Part shown: positions 17,487 to 26,776 of the stretch, piece after piece
Layout: every line of letters starts with the position of its first letter
Numbering within the stretch: position 1 is the stretch's first letter
Source: Streptomyces hygroscopicus
GTDB lineage: Bacteria > Actinomycetota > Actinomycetes > Streptomycetales > Streptomycetaceae
Direction: 5' to 3'
Assembly (NCBI RefSeq): GCF_026168105.1
Contig: NZ_LBMW01000001.1
Coordinates: 62,001-126,000, forward strand
DNA: 64,000 nucleotides
The notes under the pieces: model-generated
Told to the model about the DNA's origin: nothing
The model's database searches: none
The model's input: only the letters and a program-made list of their open reading frames with translations
Program-made: the position numbers and the translations under genes

Positions 17487-18285
17487 GACGTCCACTCCTT
17501 CGATGCTTCGCCACGTCCGTACGAGATGGGGCGGTTGCCCTTGCCGCACGATCTTGAGAGGGCCGGCGCGGCTTCGCGGCGTTCCTGAGGTCGGCGTCGC
17601 GGGCGTGCGCGGCCTCCTTTCGGTCGCCGTACCGCCCGTCCCCCGGTTCCGGGCGGAAAGGACGGTTGCCTTCCGGCCCCGTCACGTCGCTGTGCCGGGT
17701 TCATCCGCCTGACAGGGGACTTCCCTGAACGGGTCGGCGAGCCCCTCATCCACGAAGGGAGGCCGAGCCGCCGGGAGCGGCGTGGATCTTGGCGTGAATG
17801 CGCGGGCGGCGCCCTGAGCGAATCGGCTCTGCCGCTGCCGCTCGCGGCGGGCAGATCGCAGGTCGAACCGTACTTGCCCCACCCCGCTGTGCCCTCTCTC
17901 GCAGGTGCATCGCACGACGTCGTTGGAAACGGACCACATCGGCAGAACGCGCCCCACCCGACGCACGCCAGCAATTCGAACCACCGTTCGGTTACTCGAC
18001 GGAATGCCAGGCTCAACGCAGCAGCATCTAAAACCAGACCGCCGCACGATTGTCGTACGCATTGCGGTCTCCGCTCGAATGCCACCCGAGGATTGGCGGG
18101 AAGTGATCGCCGGAGGTTGAAACCTTCAAATTATTGGACAGGCTCTCGGGTTGGTCCCCACGAGGGGCCCACGGGCGATCAGCGAAGTCCGCGACCCTTC
18201 GGCGCGTTGAACACGAGACAAGTGATACGGAAATTAGCAGGCGTGGCGACCCACGGAAGCCGGGATTCTGATTTCATCTGACGTC
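17487..18285. other. Long intergenic region between divergent genes
   Basis: About 800 bases between the PKS operon (minus) and the GAF gene (plus). The longest frames are arginine- and proline-rich translations with no domain. It must contain both promoters; I could not pick out a convincing -35/-10 pair or operator. Confidence 0.4.
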
Positions 18286-19323
18286 ATGTATCCCCTGTCA
18301 TCTGAGCAGGCCCGGCTTGCGGGCGAGCAGCGCCGACGGCGACTGCAGATTCTCGGCCTCAACACCGTCGAGGCGGAGGACACTTTCGACCGGGTTGCGC
18401 GACTGGCGGCCAGCTTCACCCAGTCCCCGTTGGCCATGGTCAACTTCATCAACGACGAGCGACAGATGTTCCGCGGCATGTACGTGCCCACCTCCCCTCC
18501 CGATGACACGGCGAGCCCAGACCACGGCGGCATACCATTCGACCTGAGCAACCTCACCCGCGAGGCGCCCGGCGACTACGGCTTCTGCCCCCACGCGGTG
18601 GCACAGGGGTCCCAACTGGCCCTGGACGACGTCTTCGACTACCCGCGCTTCAAGGGCAACCCCCTCGTCAATGACCTGGGCGTGCGCTCCTACCTGGGCA
18701 CCCCGCTGCGCGACAACACAGGCATGATCCTGGGTACGGTCTGCGTCGCCGACTTCAAGCCCCGGGCCTGGGACCGCACCCTGCGCGAGAGGATGCAGGA
18801 GCTCACCGAGACCCTGCTGTCCGACTTCAAGCTGCGCGACAGCCTGCTGGCTCAGCAGCAGGAGCTCTTCGCCGTCTTCGACGGCGCACCCTTCCCCATC
18901 ATGCTCACCGAGGGCCCCAACCACCTGCTGCGCTACGCCAACGGCAAGCAGGGCTCGGCTTTCGGGATGGTTCCACAGTTCAGTCCGGGCCGGACGGTGC
19001 TGGGCGGACTGGAGTCCATCGGCGTCTTCAACGCCATGGACGACGCCTTCCGCACCGGCCGGCCCACCACGTTGCCCCGGGTATCGATCGCCACGTACGA
19101 CTACCCCTCGCCGCAGGAGTTCAACTTCCTGTGCACGCCGGTACGTACGTCGCCCGGGGCGGCAATCAGCGGCGTCCTCACCGTGGCCATGAGCATCACC
19201 GGGCAGGCTTACCATAGCGCGGACCAGCAGGCTTTCGCGGCCAACGTCCAGGAGCGGTTCGAAAATCTGGGCGCCAGCGCCATGCCGGGCAGCCGGACGG
19301 AGAGCCGCGGATATCGTCCTTGA
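18286..19323 (+). CDS. GAF-domain protein with PAS-like C-terminus
   Basis: The 345-residue protein begins MYPLSSEQARLAGEQRRRRL. Residues about 25-170 form a GAF domain: TFDRVARLAASFTQSPLAMV, FINDERQMF, YGFCPHAVA and YLGTPLRDNTGMILGTVCVAD. The AFCxxxI-like Cys (GFCPHAV) is kept. After a helical linker (MQELTETLLSDFKLRDSLLA) comes a PAS-like domain of about 120 residues (LFAVFDGAPFPIMLTEG, TLPRVSIATYDY). There is no kinase, phosphatase or HTH output domain. It may sense a small molecule and act through a partner. It stands alone. Confidence 0.8.
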   Translation: MYPLSSEQARLAGEQRRRRLQILGLNTVEAEDTFDRVARLAASFTQSPLAMVNFINDERQMFRGMYVPTSPPDDTASPDHGGIPFDLSNLTREAPGDYGFCPHAVAQGSQLALDDVFDYPRFKGNPLVNDLGVRSYLGTPLRDNTGMILGTVCVADFKPRAWDRTLRERMQELTETLLSDFKLRDSLLAQQQELFAVFDGAPFPIMLTEGPNHLLRYANGKQGSAFGMVPQFSPGRTVLGGLESIGVFNAMDDAFRTGRPTTLPRVSIATYDYPSPQEFNFLCTPVRTSPGAAISGVLTVAMSITGQAYHSADQQAFAANVQERFENLGASAMPGSRTESRGYRP

Positions 19324-19504
19324 TCTCCCCCGTAACCCGTCCGGCCGAGGCTCTGGTGCCCGCCCCCATACGTCGGTGCTCTTGGCGTTGCGCGCATGGC
19401 GCCGGCCGGCAACCGGTCTGCGGTGGTGACGTCCGGCTTGCCCGTTACGGATAGAGGGCTCGGACGCGCCACGGGAACAGGACGCACAGACGTGGAGCGG
19501 CCGT

Positions 19505-20017
19505 TATGACCCGATACTGGTGTCCTGGTGGGACGGCGTCATCGACACCGTCCCGCCCCAGCCCGGTCGCGTGGGGCGGTGGATGGCCAGGCACCGCGAC
19601 CAGGGAGGGCCGCTGGCGAACAATCCGGGCCCTCACATGTACGCGCCCGCGAACCTGCGGGGCACGTTCAGCAGGAGGGGACTGTCAAGCGACGACGGCG
19701 GTCTCTCGGCACCTCACGCCGCCCAGGCCCGATGTGGACGAGCTCGCCACACGCTTCGCCGCGTACGCGGAGCTGACCGCCGAGGTTGCCGCCATCTACT
19801 GTGGCGGCGCCCGCCCACTCCCTGGGAGATGCGCAACCGCGTCCTACTGGTCCACCGGTGCGCCCTGCGGTACCCAGCCGCGCTTGCCGGCGCCCTGAAA
19901 AAGGCATACGCCGCAGCGCCGCTGCGCACCCATGACCTGTGCGACGCGGCGCAGGTGCCTACCCCGCCCCTGGCCCTCACGCATGCGCTGCACCGGCGCG
20001 TGCGGGGTCTGCCCTGA
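19505..20017 (+). pseudogene. Decayed gene of unknown function with frameshifts
   Basis: Protein-like sequence runs through changing frames: VSWWDGVIDTVPPQPGRVG and MYAPANLRGT in one, then RPDVDELATRFAAYAELTAE in another, and finally NRVLLVHRCALRYPAALAGA back in the first, ending at the TGA at 20015-20017. Third-position GC is high in each segment, as expected for former coding DNA. At least two indels are needed to join them. I do not recognise the family. Confidence 0.4.
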
Positions 20018-20320
20018 AGCTCGTTCATTGAACTGTTGTGTCACCCGCCACCCGGCAACGCCCCGAAGAGAGCAGTAAGCAGCCGTCCAGGATCGGCATG
20101 CGATCGGCCGGAGCGGGATGCGACAGCGGGGCCGGGCCGGACGAGACGGCGCCTCGTGACCTACTGCCGGCGTGCACGATCCAGTCACCGTCACAGGGCC
20201 CACCGCCGTCGCTGGTGTGAGCCGGGCCAACGACTACGGGCCGGCACCCCCGCGGGGTACCGACCCGGTCGAACCCAGGGCCTCCTGGTCAGGCGCCGCT
20301 TCCCCGGGACACAGATTCCC

Positions 20321-20749
20321 TTACAGAACGGCGGCGGCCGTCTGGTCGGCCAAGACGGACCCGTCCTTGCCGAAGTAGAAGACGGCGACCTTGACCTTGT
20401 CTCCCTTGGCGAAGTGCGTACCACTGGCCGTGTGCAAGGTCACCGTCGCGGTGTGATTGCCGTAGTCGCACACGAGCCTGTCCTTCTTGATGACGCCCGC
20501 AGCGCTGCCGGCGTCGGGGCTCATAGAGTCGATCGCCGTCGCGTTGGCCACGAGCTCCTGGCCCAGACCGGGGTCACAGGAGTAGATGACCTGCACCTGC
20601 ACATCCGGTTTGTGGAACGACACGGTGCCGACGGCCACCTCGTTGGCCTTGGCCGCTGCCGAATGAGCGGTCACCAGAACACCCGCACCGACCACAAGGG
20701 CAGTGACCACGCTCCCGGCAAGACGCCGCCGCACACTGGTCGACTTCAT
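20321..20749 (-). CDS. Secreted protein of unknown function
   Basis: The 142-residue protein starts MKSTSVRRRLAGSVVTALVV with a standard signal peptide and likely cleavage after HSAAA. The mature domain of about 110 residues is beta-rich with two Cys (YSCDPGLG and LVCDYGN) that could form a disulfide. Repeated VTLHTASGTHF / KVKVAVFYFG strands suggest an immunoglobulin-like sandwich. ATG 20749 follows a strong GGAAGGAAG purine tract; a TTG one codon earlier is less likely. Small secreted proteins of this kind are common in Streptomyces and mostly unstudied. Confidence 0.75.
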   Translation of the reverse strand: MKSTSVRRRLAGSVVTALVVGAGVLVTAHSAAAKANEVAVGTVSFHKPDVQVQVIYSCDPGLGQELVANATAIDSMSPDAGSAAGVIKKDRLVCDYGNHTATVTLHTASGTHFAKGDKVKVAVFYFGKDGSVLADQTAAAVL

Positions 20750-20752
20750 CAA

Positions 20753-21919
20753 CTTTCTTCCTTCCCCCCTGCGCGGTCACCCATGGTCTGAGACGTGGAG
20801 AAATCTCCAACAGGGCGGATGACCACAACAGTTGATCGAATTGAGAAACACTGAATCCTACGCGATCTCCGGCCGAGGTGGGTCACGAGCGGACTGCTGC
20901 CAAGACCCGGGCCAGAAGGTCGGGCGGGAGAGCGAACGGGTTGGCGGGACTGCGGCAGGAGTAGCGGCCGTCAAGAGAGCCGCTTCGGGCTGCAGCGGCC
21001 AGTCCGGCCCAGGGCAGCGCTGCGCCCGTCAAGTGCCCCTCGTGCTGGGCCAGGACCTCGGCCCGCTCCCCAACAGGGTGGTACGGAAGATAGTCGGCGC
21101 CAGGGTCGTCCTAGAACGTGAGGTAGACCACGTGGAGGCGGTGAGCGGAACCAACCTCCGGGCGAGGCGGGGCGACAGCGTGGAGGCATCGGCCTCGCAT
21201 CAGACGACCGACGATCCAACTGCCTGGCGCTCGGACGGCTGCTCGGGTCCGGGACAGCCGGGCTCGGGCTCAGCTAAGGGCTGTCCCGTAATCCCCGGCG
21301 GGCGCACGACGACAGCTACGGCACCTCGCTGCGTTGTCGGATCGACCGAATACGCCCAGTACGAGGACGACCCTCCGCCTTGCGATGCACCGCATCTGAC
21401 GCCGCGCGCTGATCCACCAGTGATTACGGGACAGCCCTTAGGCAGTCTGACGGGGAGTCGTCGGCAACCTACTGCCGAAAACAGAGGGGCGGCGCGACGC
21501 CTCAGCAGTACCCTTTGGACGCCCTGGCACCGCCGTACGGACGAAGACATACTCGCCGAAGCTGGGCGACGGGCCGAGCACTTTGGAGCGACCAGCACCC
21601 GACGGCAGCTGCCCGCACCGAGGATCTGCCGGCCGGGCTTCTTCGTGAACACCTGTATCTCGTCGCAGAGTTCGGGACAACGAGAAGGCGTACCCACACC
21701 CGGCGATCACTGAACGGGTGCCCTGCCGAACGTCGATAATCAAGTCGGGCATTACGGATCAAGCGGAGGAACGGTCCGAGGCACCGGCCACCGCGAAGGT
21801 ACTGGCGCAGCGAGGCGAGTGTTCGTGGACGGCTGGCAGCTCTGAGGCTGGTCTGAGTAGATGGGTGTGCACGCTGAGGTAGTTGCTCGTCAAAGCACCG
21901 AAAATCGTCCAGGGCTGGG
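20753..21919. other. Gene-poor region with one MITE and possible gene scraps
   Basis: Apart from the miniature element at 21274-21443 I find no intact gene. Between 21540 and 21700 short protein-like phrases occur in different frames (DILAEAGRRAEHFG; LPAGLLREHLYLVAEFG), which could be the worn remains of one gene, but no family is recognisable. Confidence 0.35.
21274..21443. mobile_element. MITE-like element, copy 1
   Basis: The ends are perfect inverted repeats: 21275-21293 (TAAGGGCTGTCCCGTAATC) is the exact reverse complement of 21424-21442. The 170-base body has no coding capacity. A closely related copy lies in inverted orientation at 62087-62246. The repeat AGGGCTGTCC with TA at each outer edge fits a TA-duplicating (IS630/Tc1-like) or related insertion; the parent transposase is not in the window. 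The element sits in non-coding DNA. Confidence 0.85.
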
Positions 21920-22288
21920 CTATGCAGCGGGATTTGGACCGAGGTATCGAGCGCTGCCGAAGCCCAGGATCGGGACGCTGATCCACGGAAGCAGCCACAA
22001 ACCGACACCGAACGTGGTGCCCTTGCCGAACAACCTCGCCACATCAATCGACACAACGATGTGCACGATGATGTTGACTCCCGGGATGAGGTACAAAATC
22101 AGCCACCAACCCGGCCGTTTCGCCACCTTGAGCCACAGGTACAAGTTGTAGATCGGTATGATCGCACCCCAGCCGGGCCGGCCGGCCTTTGCCAACACCC
22201 TCCACAACGCCGCGGTCTCGAATACCAGCAGGAGGAGGGCGACGGCCAGCATGACAATGTGCACAGGGGCGGAGCCGGACTCAGTCAT
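21920..22288 (-). CDS. DUF5684-type small membrane protein
   Basis: The 122-residue protein starts MTESGSAPVHIVMLAVALLL and has four hydrophobic segments. Its family signature is the stretch WRVLAKAGRPGWGAIIPIYN followed by LYLWLKVAKRPGWWLILYLI and PGVNIIVHIVVSIDVARLFG. This GRPGWxAIIPIYN ... KRPGWW pattern defines the DUF5684 membrane proteins. No function is established. It lies alone, with its stop near a non-coding tract. Confidence 0.85.
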   Translation of the reverse strand: MTESGSAPVHIVMLAVALLLLVFETAALWRVLAKAGRPGWGAIIPIYNLYLWLKVAKRPGWWLILYLIPGVNIIVHIVVSIDVARLFGKGTTFGVGLWLLPWISVPILGFGSARYLGPNPAA

Positions 22289-23019
22289 CCGAGCAGCTTC
22301 CCACTTGGGCTCTCGAAGCGCTGAGTGTGTGGCTCTTTTGTGATCATGCTGAGACCTGGTGTCTCCAGCCGCCAGTTACTGAGCTGTGATACGCGGATAA
22401 AGCGGCCGGTGGGACACCGAGTCGATCGCCGAGGGCGTCGAGATCCTGAAGCCGGGCGTCGCCCGCGACCGGCTGGGCGAGTCCCAGGCTCAGGCCGCCA
22501 TCGCGGCAAATGAGGGCAGGGACGGGGTTGGTGCAGCGTGACGTTGGCGGATCTGGGCCACGCAGCGGATGTTCTCGAGGGGGCTGTCGGCGAGACAGCG
22601 GGACAGGAGCATCTGCACGGCCGGGCGGGCAGGTCCGCAGGTGCTGGCAGCGGGCGCGTTGCCGGTTGGCCGGGGGGTGAAGTGCCGGTGTCGATCAGTC
22701 GGCGGGTGCGGAGGGCGAGTTGGCGGCACGCCGCCTCACGGTGCCGATGCGGCCGATCTGCCGCCTCACGGTCTCACGCTGACGTACGCCCCACCCGACC
22801 CAAGGTCCACGTGCAGATCTATTCCACGATTGGCCCAGCTATTCACTCTTCAAATGGACCACATGTCCGGATCACCAGCTGCACAGGCTCGACACCAATG
22901 CGGCTGAGACCACAAGCGACATCTGTAAGGGATCCCGAGGTCGACACTGGTTGCCTGCTTTGGGTTTCCGGCCCGTACCTCCCGGTCGGCCGGACTGAGT
23001 GAGAGGACAATGATCTGCT
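22289..23019. other. Gene-poor stretch with a short C-terminal gene scrap
   Basis: Positions 22418-22541 (plus) read ESIAEGVEILKPGVARDRLG ... ending at a TGA; a stop codon lies just upstream, so only about 42 residues of a former protein remain. The rest (22542-23019) gives no recognisable product in any frame. The right end supplies the leader of the MDR gene. Confidence 0.35.
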
Positions 23020-23934
23020 GTGAAGGCGTGCGGAGTGTCCGGGGCCGAGAAGGAAGTCGCCCTGCTGGAGTTGCCCGAACCGTCATCTCCCGGGCCCGGT
23101 CAGATCCTGGTGGCGGTTGAGGCGGCCGGGGTCGGCCCGTGGGACCAACTGCTGAACGGCGCTGGCTGGGACGTGGGGCTGCGGCCCCCGGCGGCGCTGG
23201 GAGTGGAGGGCGCGGGCAAGGTGCTGGCCGTCGGCGCGGGTGTCACCGGGTTTGCCGTAGGCGACCGGGTGCTCTCGCACGAGGCGCCGCTGCCCGGGGG
23301 GAGCGGCTTCTGGGCCGAACGCGTTCTGATCAACGCGGATCACGCTGCAGCCTGCCCACCCGGGTTGGACGCCGTGCACGCGGCGGCGCTGCCGGTCAAC
23401 GGACTCACCGCGTTGCAGGCCCTGGAGAGGCTGGACCTCAGCCGAGGACAGCGGCTCCTGATCACCAACGGAGGCGGGGCCACTGGAGCCCTGGCCATCC
23501 AGCTCGCCGCGGCCAAGGGCATCGAGGTGACCGCGACCGCGTCTACTGCCGCCGCAGAGCGCCTGCTCGGTCTGGGAGCGATGGAGGTCGTCGACTACCA
23601 CGACCCGAACTGGTCGGCCAAGGTACGCGGCGGGTTCGACGCCGCCCTCATCATCGCCACCAGCACGGCGGACGCCGCCCTGCCTTTGGTGCGGGACGGC
23701 GGCCGACTGTGCTCCCTGACCTCGGACGCGCCTCCGGAGGAACGAGGCATCACGAGTTGGGACCTCTACGTCGAGCCCAACGCCACTCAGCTTGTCCAGC
23801 TGGCGGAGCAGGCCGCCGCGGGAACCTTGAAACTCGCACCGGAACCCCTGCTGCTGAGCGAAGGACCCGCTGCGTTCGCCCGGGTGGTCACCGGACGGAC
23901 CGGCGGAAAGAAGCTCGTGCTCACCCGAGCATGA
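23020..23934 (+). CDS. MDR-family NADPH:quinone reductase-like protein
   Basis: The 304-residue protein starts with GTG (KACGVSGAEKEVALLELPEP). It has the GroES-like N-terminal domain (GPGQILVAVEAAGVGPWDQL, LGVEGAGKVLAVGAGVTGF, GDRVLSH) and a Rossmann domain whose coenzyme motif reads ITNGGGATGALAIQLAAAKG, a zinc-less quinone-oxidoreductase pattern (AxxGxxG becomes GGGATG). There are no zinc-ligand Cys residues. It likely reduces a quinone or enone with NADPH. A hairpin about 160 bases downstream may be its terminator. Confidence 0.88.
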   Translation: MKACGVSGAEKEVALLELPEPSSPGPGQILVAVEAAGVGPWDQLLNGAGWDVGLRPPAALGVEGAGKVLAVGAGVTGFAVGDRVLSHEAPLPGGSGFWAERVLINADHAAACPPGLDAVHAAALPVNGLTALQALERLDLSRGQRLLITNGGGATGALAIQLAAAKGIEVTATASTAAAERLLGLGAMEVVDYHDPNWSAKVRGGFDAALIIATSTADAALPLVRDGGRLCSLTSDAPPEERGITSWDLYVEPNATQLVQLAEQAAAGTLKLAPEPLLLSEGPAAFARVVTGRTGGKKLVLTRA

Positions 23935-24826
23935 CCCGACCGGGCGCCGCCCGATCCCGATGCTGGGCCACGGTGCCCGCCAGGCGCGATCGAGAAGTCG
24001 TCAGGCTGAGGGGGTGCGACCGAGGAGGTGCCGGCGAGGTTTGCCTACGCCGGGACCGCGCCGCGGCCGCCACGGCGGGACGCAACCCACACCGCTACTG
24101 ACCTTTCCGTTGGGCTGTCGGGGTGACATCCCAACGGAAAGGTCAGTAGTACGTGGTGTCCTGCCCTACTTGTGGGTTCTCCCAGGGGTGCGGCGGGACT
24201 TCGCTGTGAGGAGAGGTGCACCCGCAGATGAACGCTCGTACCCGCGGACTCTGCCGTCCCCTGTGGCATCGGCGTCAGCGGTCGGTGGCCGGGCCCGGAA
24301 CGACAGACGGCGGGACTGTCTCCTCTCATGCTCTCGCTCCGGCCGACCCACAGGCTCCGGCAGACGACGTGGAGGGCGACGTTTCAGGGCCACAGCGGTG
24401 GTGTGCACACTGCTGCCCAGTACGGCGCTGCTGCTCACGGCCGCCCCACCGGTGGACGCCGCTCCGGCGAGGGCGCGGGCAGCGGCGCTGACGTGAGCCG
24501 TCACGCCTGGGGAGGTCGAAGCGGCCCTCCCCTGCTCCTCGTCGGCTGGTCACCCGGCGTGACAGTGCTGAAATGGATGGTGGTGTCAGGCCGTGGCCGC
24601 CGTCGTGACCGTGCTCATCGGTTTCCGCCCTGGCCCCACAGTGGTCTCCGGGCCAGTGCCTGACTGCCGTGTCCTCGGCTCGCTCGTGGGAGGCGGGGGG
24701 ACAGCCGGGCGCGGGACGTGGCGGGAAGAGCCGGGTTCGGCAACGCTCCAACCAGGGCAGTTGGCCCGGTACAGGCATGTCTGGTTCAGCCACCGAGCCG
24801 GGGAAGCCGCCCCTCGCAGTGGGTTG
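23935..24826. other. Gene-poor stretch with hairpin and a secreted-protein scrap
   Basis: Contains the inverted repeat at 24096-24148 (listed). At about 24378-24496 (plus) a frame reads RRFRATAVVCTLLPSTALLL and TAAPPVDAAPARA before a TGA. It looks like a signal peptide cut short, the possible 5' end of a lost secreted-protein gene. No complete gene is present. Confidence 0.35.
24096..24148. repeat. Perfect 19-bp inverted repeat with 15-base loop
   Basis: Positions 24096-24114 (TACTGACCTTTCCGTTGGG) pair exactly with 24130-24148. The spacing allows a stem-loop, and it lies 160 bases after the MDR gene. No T-run follows. A worn insertion-element end pair or a terminator are both possible. Confidence 0.8.
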
Positions 24827-25528
24827 TCACATGCTGCCTCGTTCGCAGATGCGGCGAGCGACCTCACGAAGTTTGATGTTGTTCTCCTGGGAGTAGCGGC
24901 GCAGTACGTCGAACGCCTGCTCCTCGGTGAGGTGGCGGGCGCCCATGAGAATGCCCATGGCTTCGCCGATGATGTGGCGGGTGGCGACGGCCTGTTCCAT
25001 CTGGGCGTGGGTGCGGGCGCTGGAGAAGGCGACCGCGGCGTGCGAGGCCAGCAGCCAGCCGGCCAGTTCGCTGGTCTCGGTGAACCCGCCGGGCTTGCGG
25101 GAGTAGAGGTTCAGGGCGCCGAGGTCCTCGTCCTCGGTGAACAGCAGGAAGCCCATCATGCTGCCCACGCCCAGGGCATGGGCCTGGGGGGCGTAGGCCG
25201 GCCACCGCTTCTGCTGCTCGCCGGTGAGGTCGGCGATGCGGAAAACCCGCTCGCCCTGCGAGCTGCGGGCGGCATCGAAGCACGGGCCTTCCCGCAGCCG
25301 GCCTTGGAGCCGGTCGCTGTCGATGACCAGTTGGTCAGTGGGGGCGAGGGTCTCCACCTGCGTGCCGTGCAGCACGAGGATTCCGGCCGCGTCGCAGCCG
25401 TCGACCAGCTCGGTGGCCGATGCGGTGATCCGCTCAAGTGTGGCGTTCACCGAATCCTGCGCCAGCAGATCACGCGCCATCGACGCCATCTGCTGCGCGA
25501 ACTGGCTCCAGTCCACCCTGCCCTCCAT
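24827..25528 (-). CDS. GAF and ANTAR domain regulator
   Basis: The 233-residue protein starts MEGRVDWSQFAQQMASMARD. Residues about 25-165 are a GAF domain (LERITASATELVDGCDAAGI, LREGPCFDAARSSQGERVFR, GFLLFTEDEDLGALNLYSRK). The last 60 residues are an ANTAR domain (AVATRHIIGEAMGILMGARH, LTEEQAFDVLRRYSQENNIK, LREVARRI), which binds tandem hexaloop RNA to antiterminate transcription. It is a signal-responsive antiterminator of a type abundant in Streptomyces. Its target transcript is not evident among the neighbours. Confidence 0.92.
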   Translation of the reverse strand: MEGRVDWSQFAQQMASMARDLLAQDSVNATLERITASATELVDGCDAAGILVLHGTQVETLAPTDQLVIDSDRLQGRLREGPCFDAARSSQGERVFRIADLTGEQQKRWPAYAPQAHALGVGSMMGFLLFTEDEDLGALNLYSRKPGGFTETSELAGWLLASHAAVAFSSARTHAQMEQAVATRHIIGEAMGILMGARHLTEEQAFDVLRRYSQENNIKLREVARRICERGSM

Positions 25529-25967
25529 TCCTCACCCCGCCCCGGACGAGCCTCATACCCAGCCTTCCACGAAACCGTGCAGTGACATCGCTGTCGGCTC
25601 AGGTCATGGCTGACTCCCGATACCGGGGTCCGGGCATCCCAGCGGCAGCAGCGAATGACAGCAGACTCAGCGTGATCGTCGGCACCCGCCTGCCTGAGCA
25701 CTGAGACCAGCCCGCTCGCCAAACGCAACGACGTCTTAGGCAGCCGTCATGGGGCGAGCCTCGAAGATCGGCGCCCTGATCGGGCTATTGCGGGCAGGCG
25801 AAGAGCCAGCCCGGGTCCGCATAAGCGGACGGGCGCCGATCTCTCGCCCCATGCCGGCTTCTGCCCAGAGCCCCTCCGCACCGCCCACTTGATACCGCGC
25901 GGCACTCAACAAAAATACCAAGCAACATATAGGCTCGTCTCTCCTATCTACTCAGGACAGGAGGAAA
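25529..25967. other. Intergenic region with a long imperfect hairpin
   Basis: No gene recognised. The left part probably holds the GAF-ANTAR promoter; the centre is the structured repeat at 25745-25857. The right end has lower GC, with the leader and a strong AGGAGG ribosome site of the gene at 25968. Confidence 0.4.
25745..25857. repeat. About 110-base imperfect inverted repeat with internal hairpin
   Basis: The outer arms CATGGGGCGAG (from 25748) and CTCGCCCCATG (to 25853) are exact complements, and GCCG/CGGC extend them. Inner arms AGATCGGCGCC (25765-25775) and GGCGCCGATCT (25832-25842) continue the stem after a 6-base bulge on one side. Inside lies a second hairpin, GTCCGC ATAA GCGGAC (25815-25830). 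It could be a structured RNA, a fold-back mobile element, or a recombination site. Confidence 0.65.
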
Positions 25968-26453
25968 ATGGTGGAGGACGAGGATGAGATTCTGGCCCGC
26001 GCTCTCGGTGAGGTCGGTGCCGCTGGGGGTGCGCTGGGGAATGCAATTGGGGGTGGGTCTGGGGGAGGCTTCGGCGGCCGACTCGGGTCGCGGTTCACAG
26101 CCAGGTTCCTAAAAACAGTGTCCCAGGAGGCAGAACTCACCTTGCATCTGCCGCTGAGCGCGGCCGCCGAGCGAGTTCAAGATGTTCTTACTGAAATGCG
26201 GCATCCCATTGTTCAAAATTCACTCAAAGCCATGATTGGACAAAACAAGATCACAGCAATTGCAGGCGGCGGGGTCAGTAACCTGAATCCAGTTGTGATC
26301 ACCGTCAAGCTGACCGCGTGTGGAGGACGTAGCACTGCACTCAAGATCCGAACCGCCGCCAAGGAAGGACTCATCAAGCAACGGTCCGCCGAGAAGGCCA
26401 TGAAGAAGTTCGTCGGCCTGCTGGGAACTCCTGACATCACTGGAGACCTTTAA
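25968..26453 (+). CDS. Protein of unknown function with Gly-rich N-terminal segment
   Basis: The 161-residue protein starts MVEDEDEILARALGEVGAAG, with an excellent ribosome site (AGGAGG 4 bases before the ATG). Residues about 18-45 form a Gly-rich, weakly hydrophobic stretch (GNAIGGGSGGGFGGRLGSRF). The rest is a mixed alpha/beta domain (TLHLPLSAAAERVQDVLTEM, KITAIAGGGVSNLNPVVITV, ALKIRTAAKEGLIKQRSAEK) ending GTPDITGDL. The gene has noticeably lower GC at third positions than its neighbours, which suggests it arrived by transfer. No family is recognised. Confidence 0.75.
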   Translation: MVEDEDEILARALGEVGAAGGALGNAIGGGSGGGFGGRLGSRFTARFLKTVSQEAELTLHLPLSAAAERVQDVLTEMRHPIVQNSLKAMIGQNKITAIAGGGVSNLNPVVITVKLTACGGRSTALKIRTAAKEGLIKQRSAEKAMKKFVGLLGTPDITGDL

Positions 26454-26776
26454 CGGTGCGGGTTACGTCGGGGCGTGACGGCTGTCGTGGGCCGCGTTAT
26501 ACAGAGGGGTGAGGTATCCCGATCGTGCCGGGCTGACCGCGGAGGAACGGGTTCGGCGTAAGCGGATCCGTTTGGCGGCCGCTGGGTACCGCGGGCCGCT
26601 TCAAGGCGCTCTCGTACGCGGGCGCTCCAAGGACCCGGTCCCTCGCAAGTCCTTGTCGGATCCTGCATGTTGCACACTTTTCAGTTCGGTCGGCCACCTT
26701 GGGCAGGTCAGGCTGGCCAACCCCATGAATCAGCGGAGGGCCCCTTCAGGTCGGGCTCCCTGTGCGTCGATGCGGG
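26454..26776. other. Non-coding stretch
   Basis: About 320 bases between the gene at 25968 and the 3' end of the LysR pseudogene. Frames are short and antisense-like; nothing is recognised. Confidence 0.35.
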
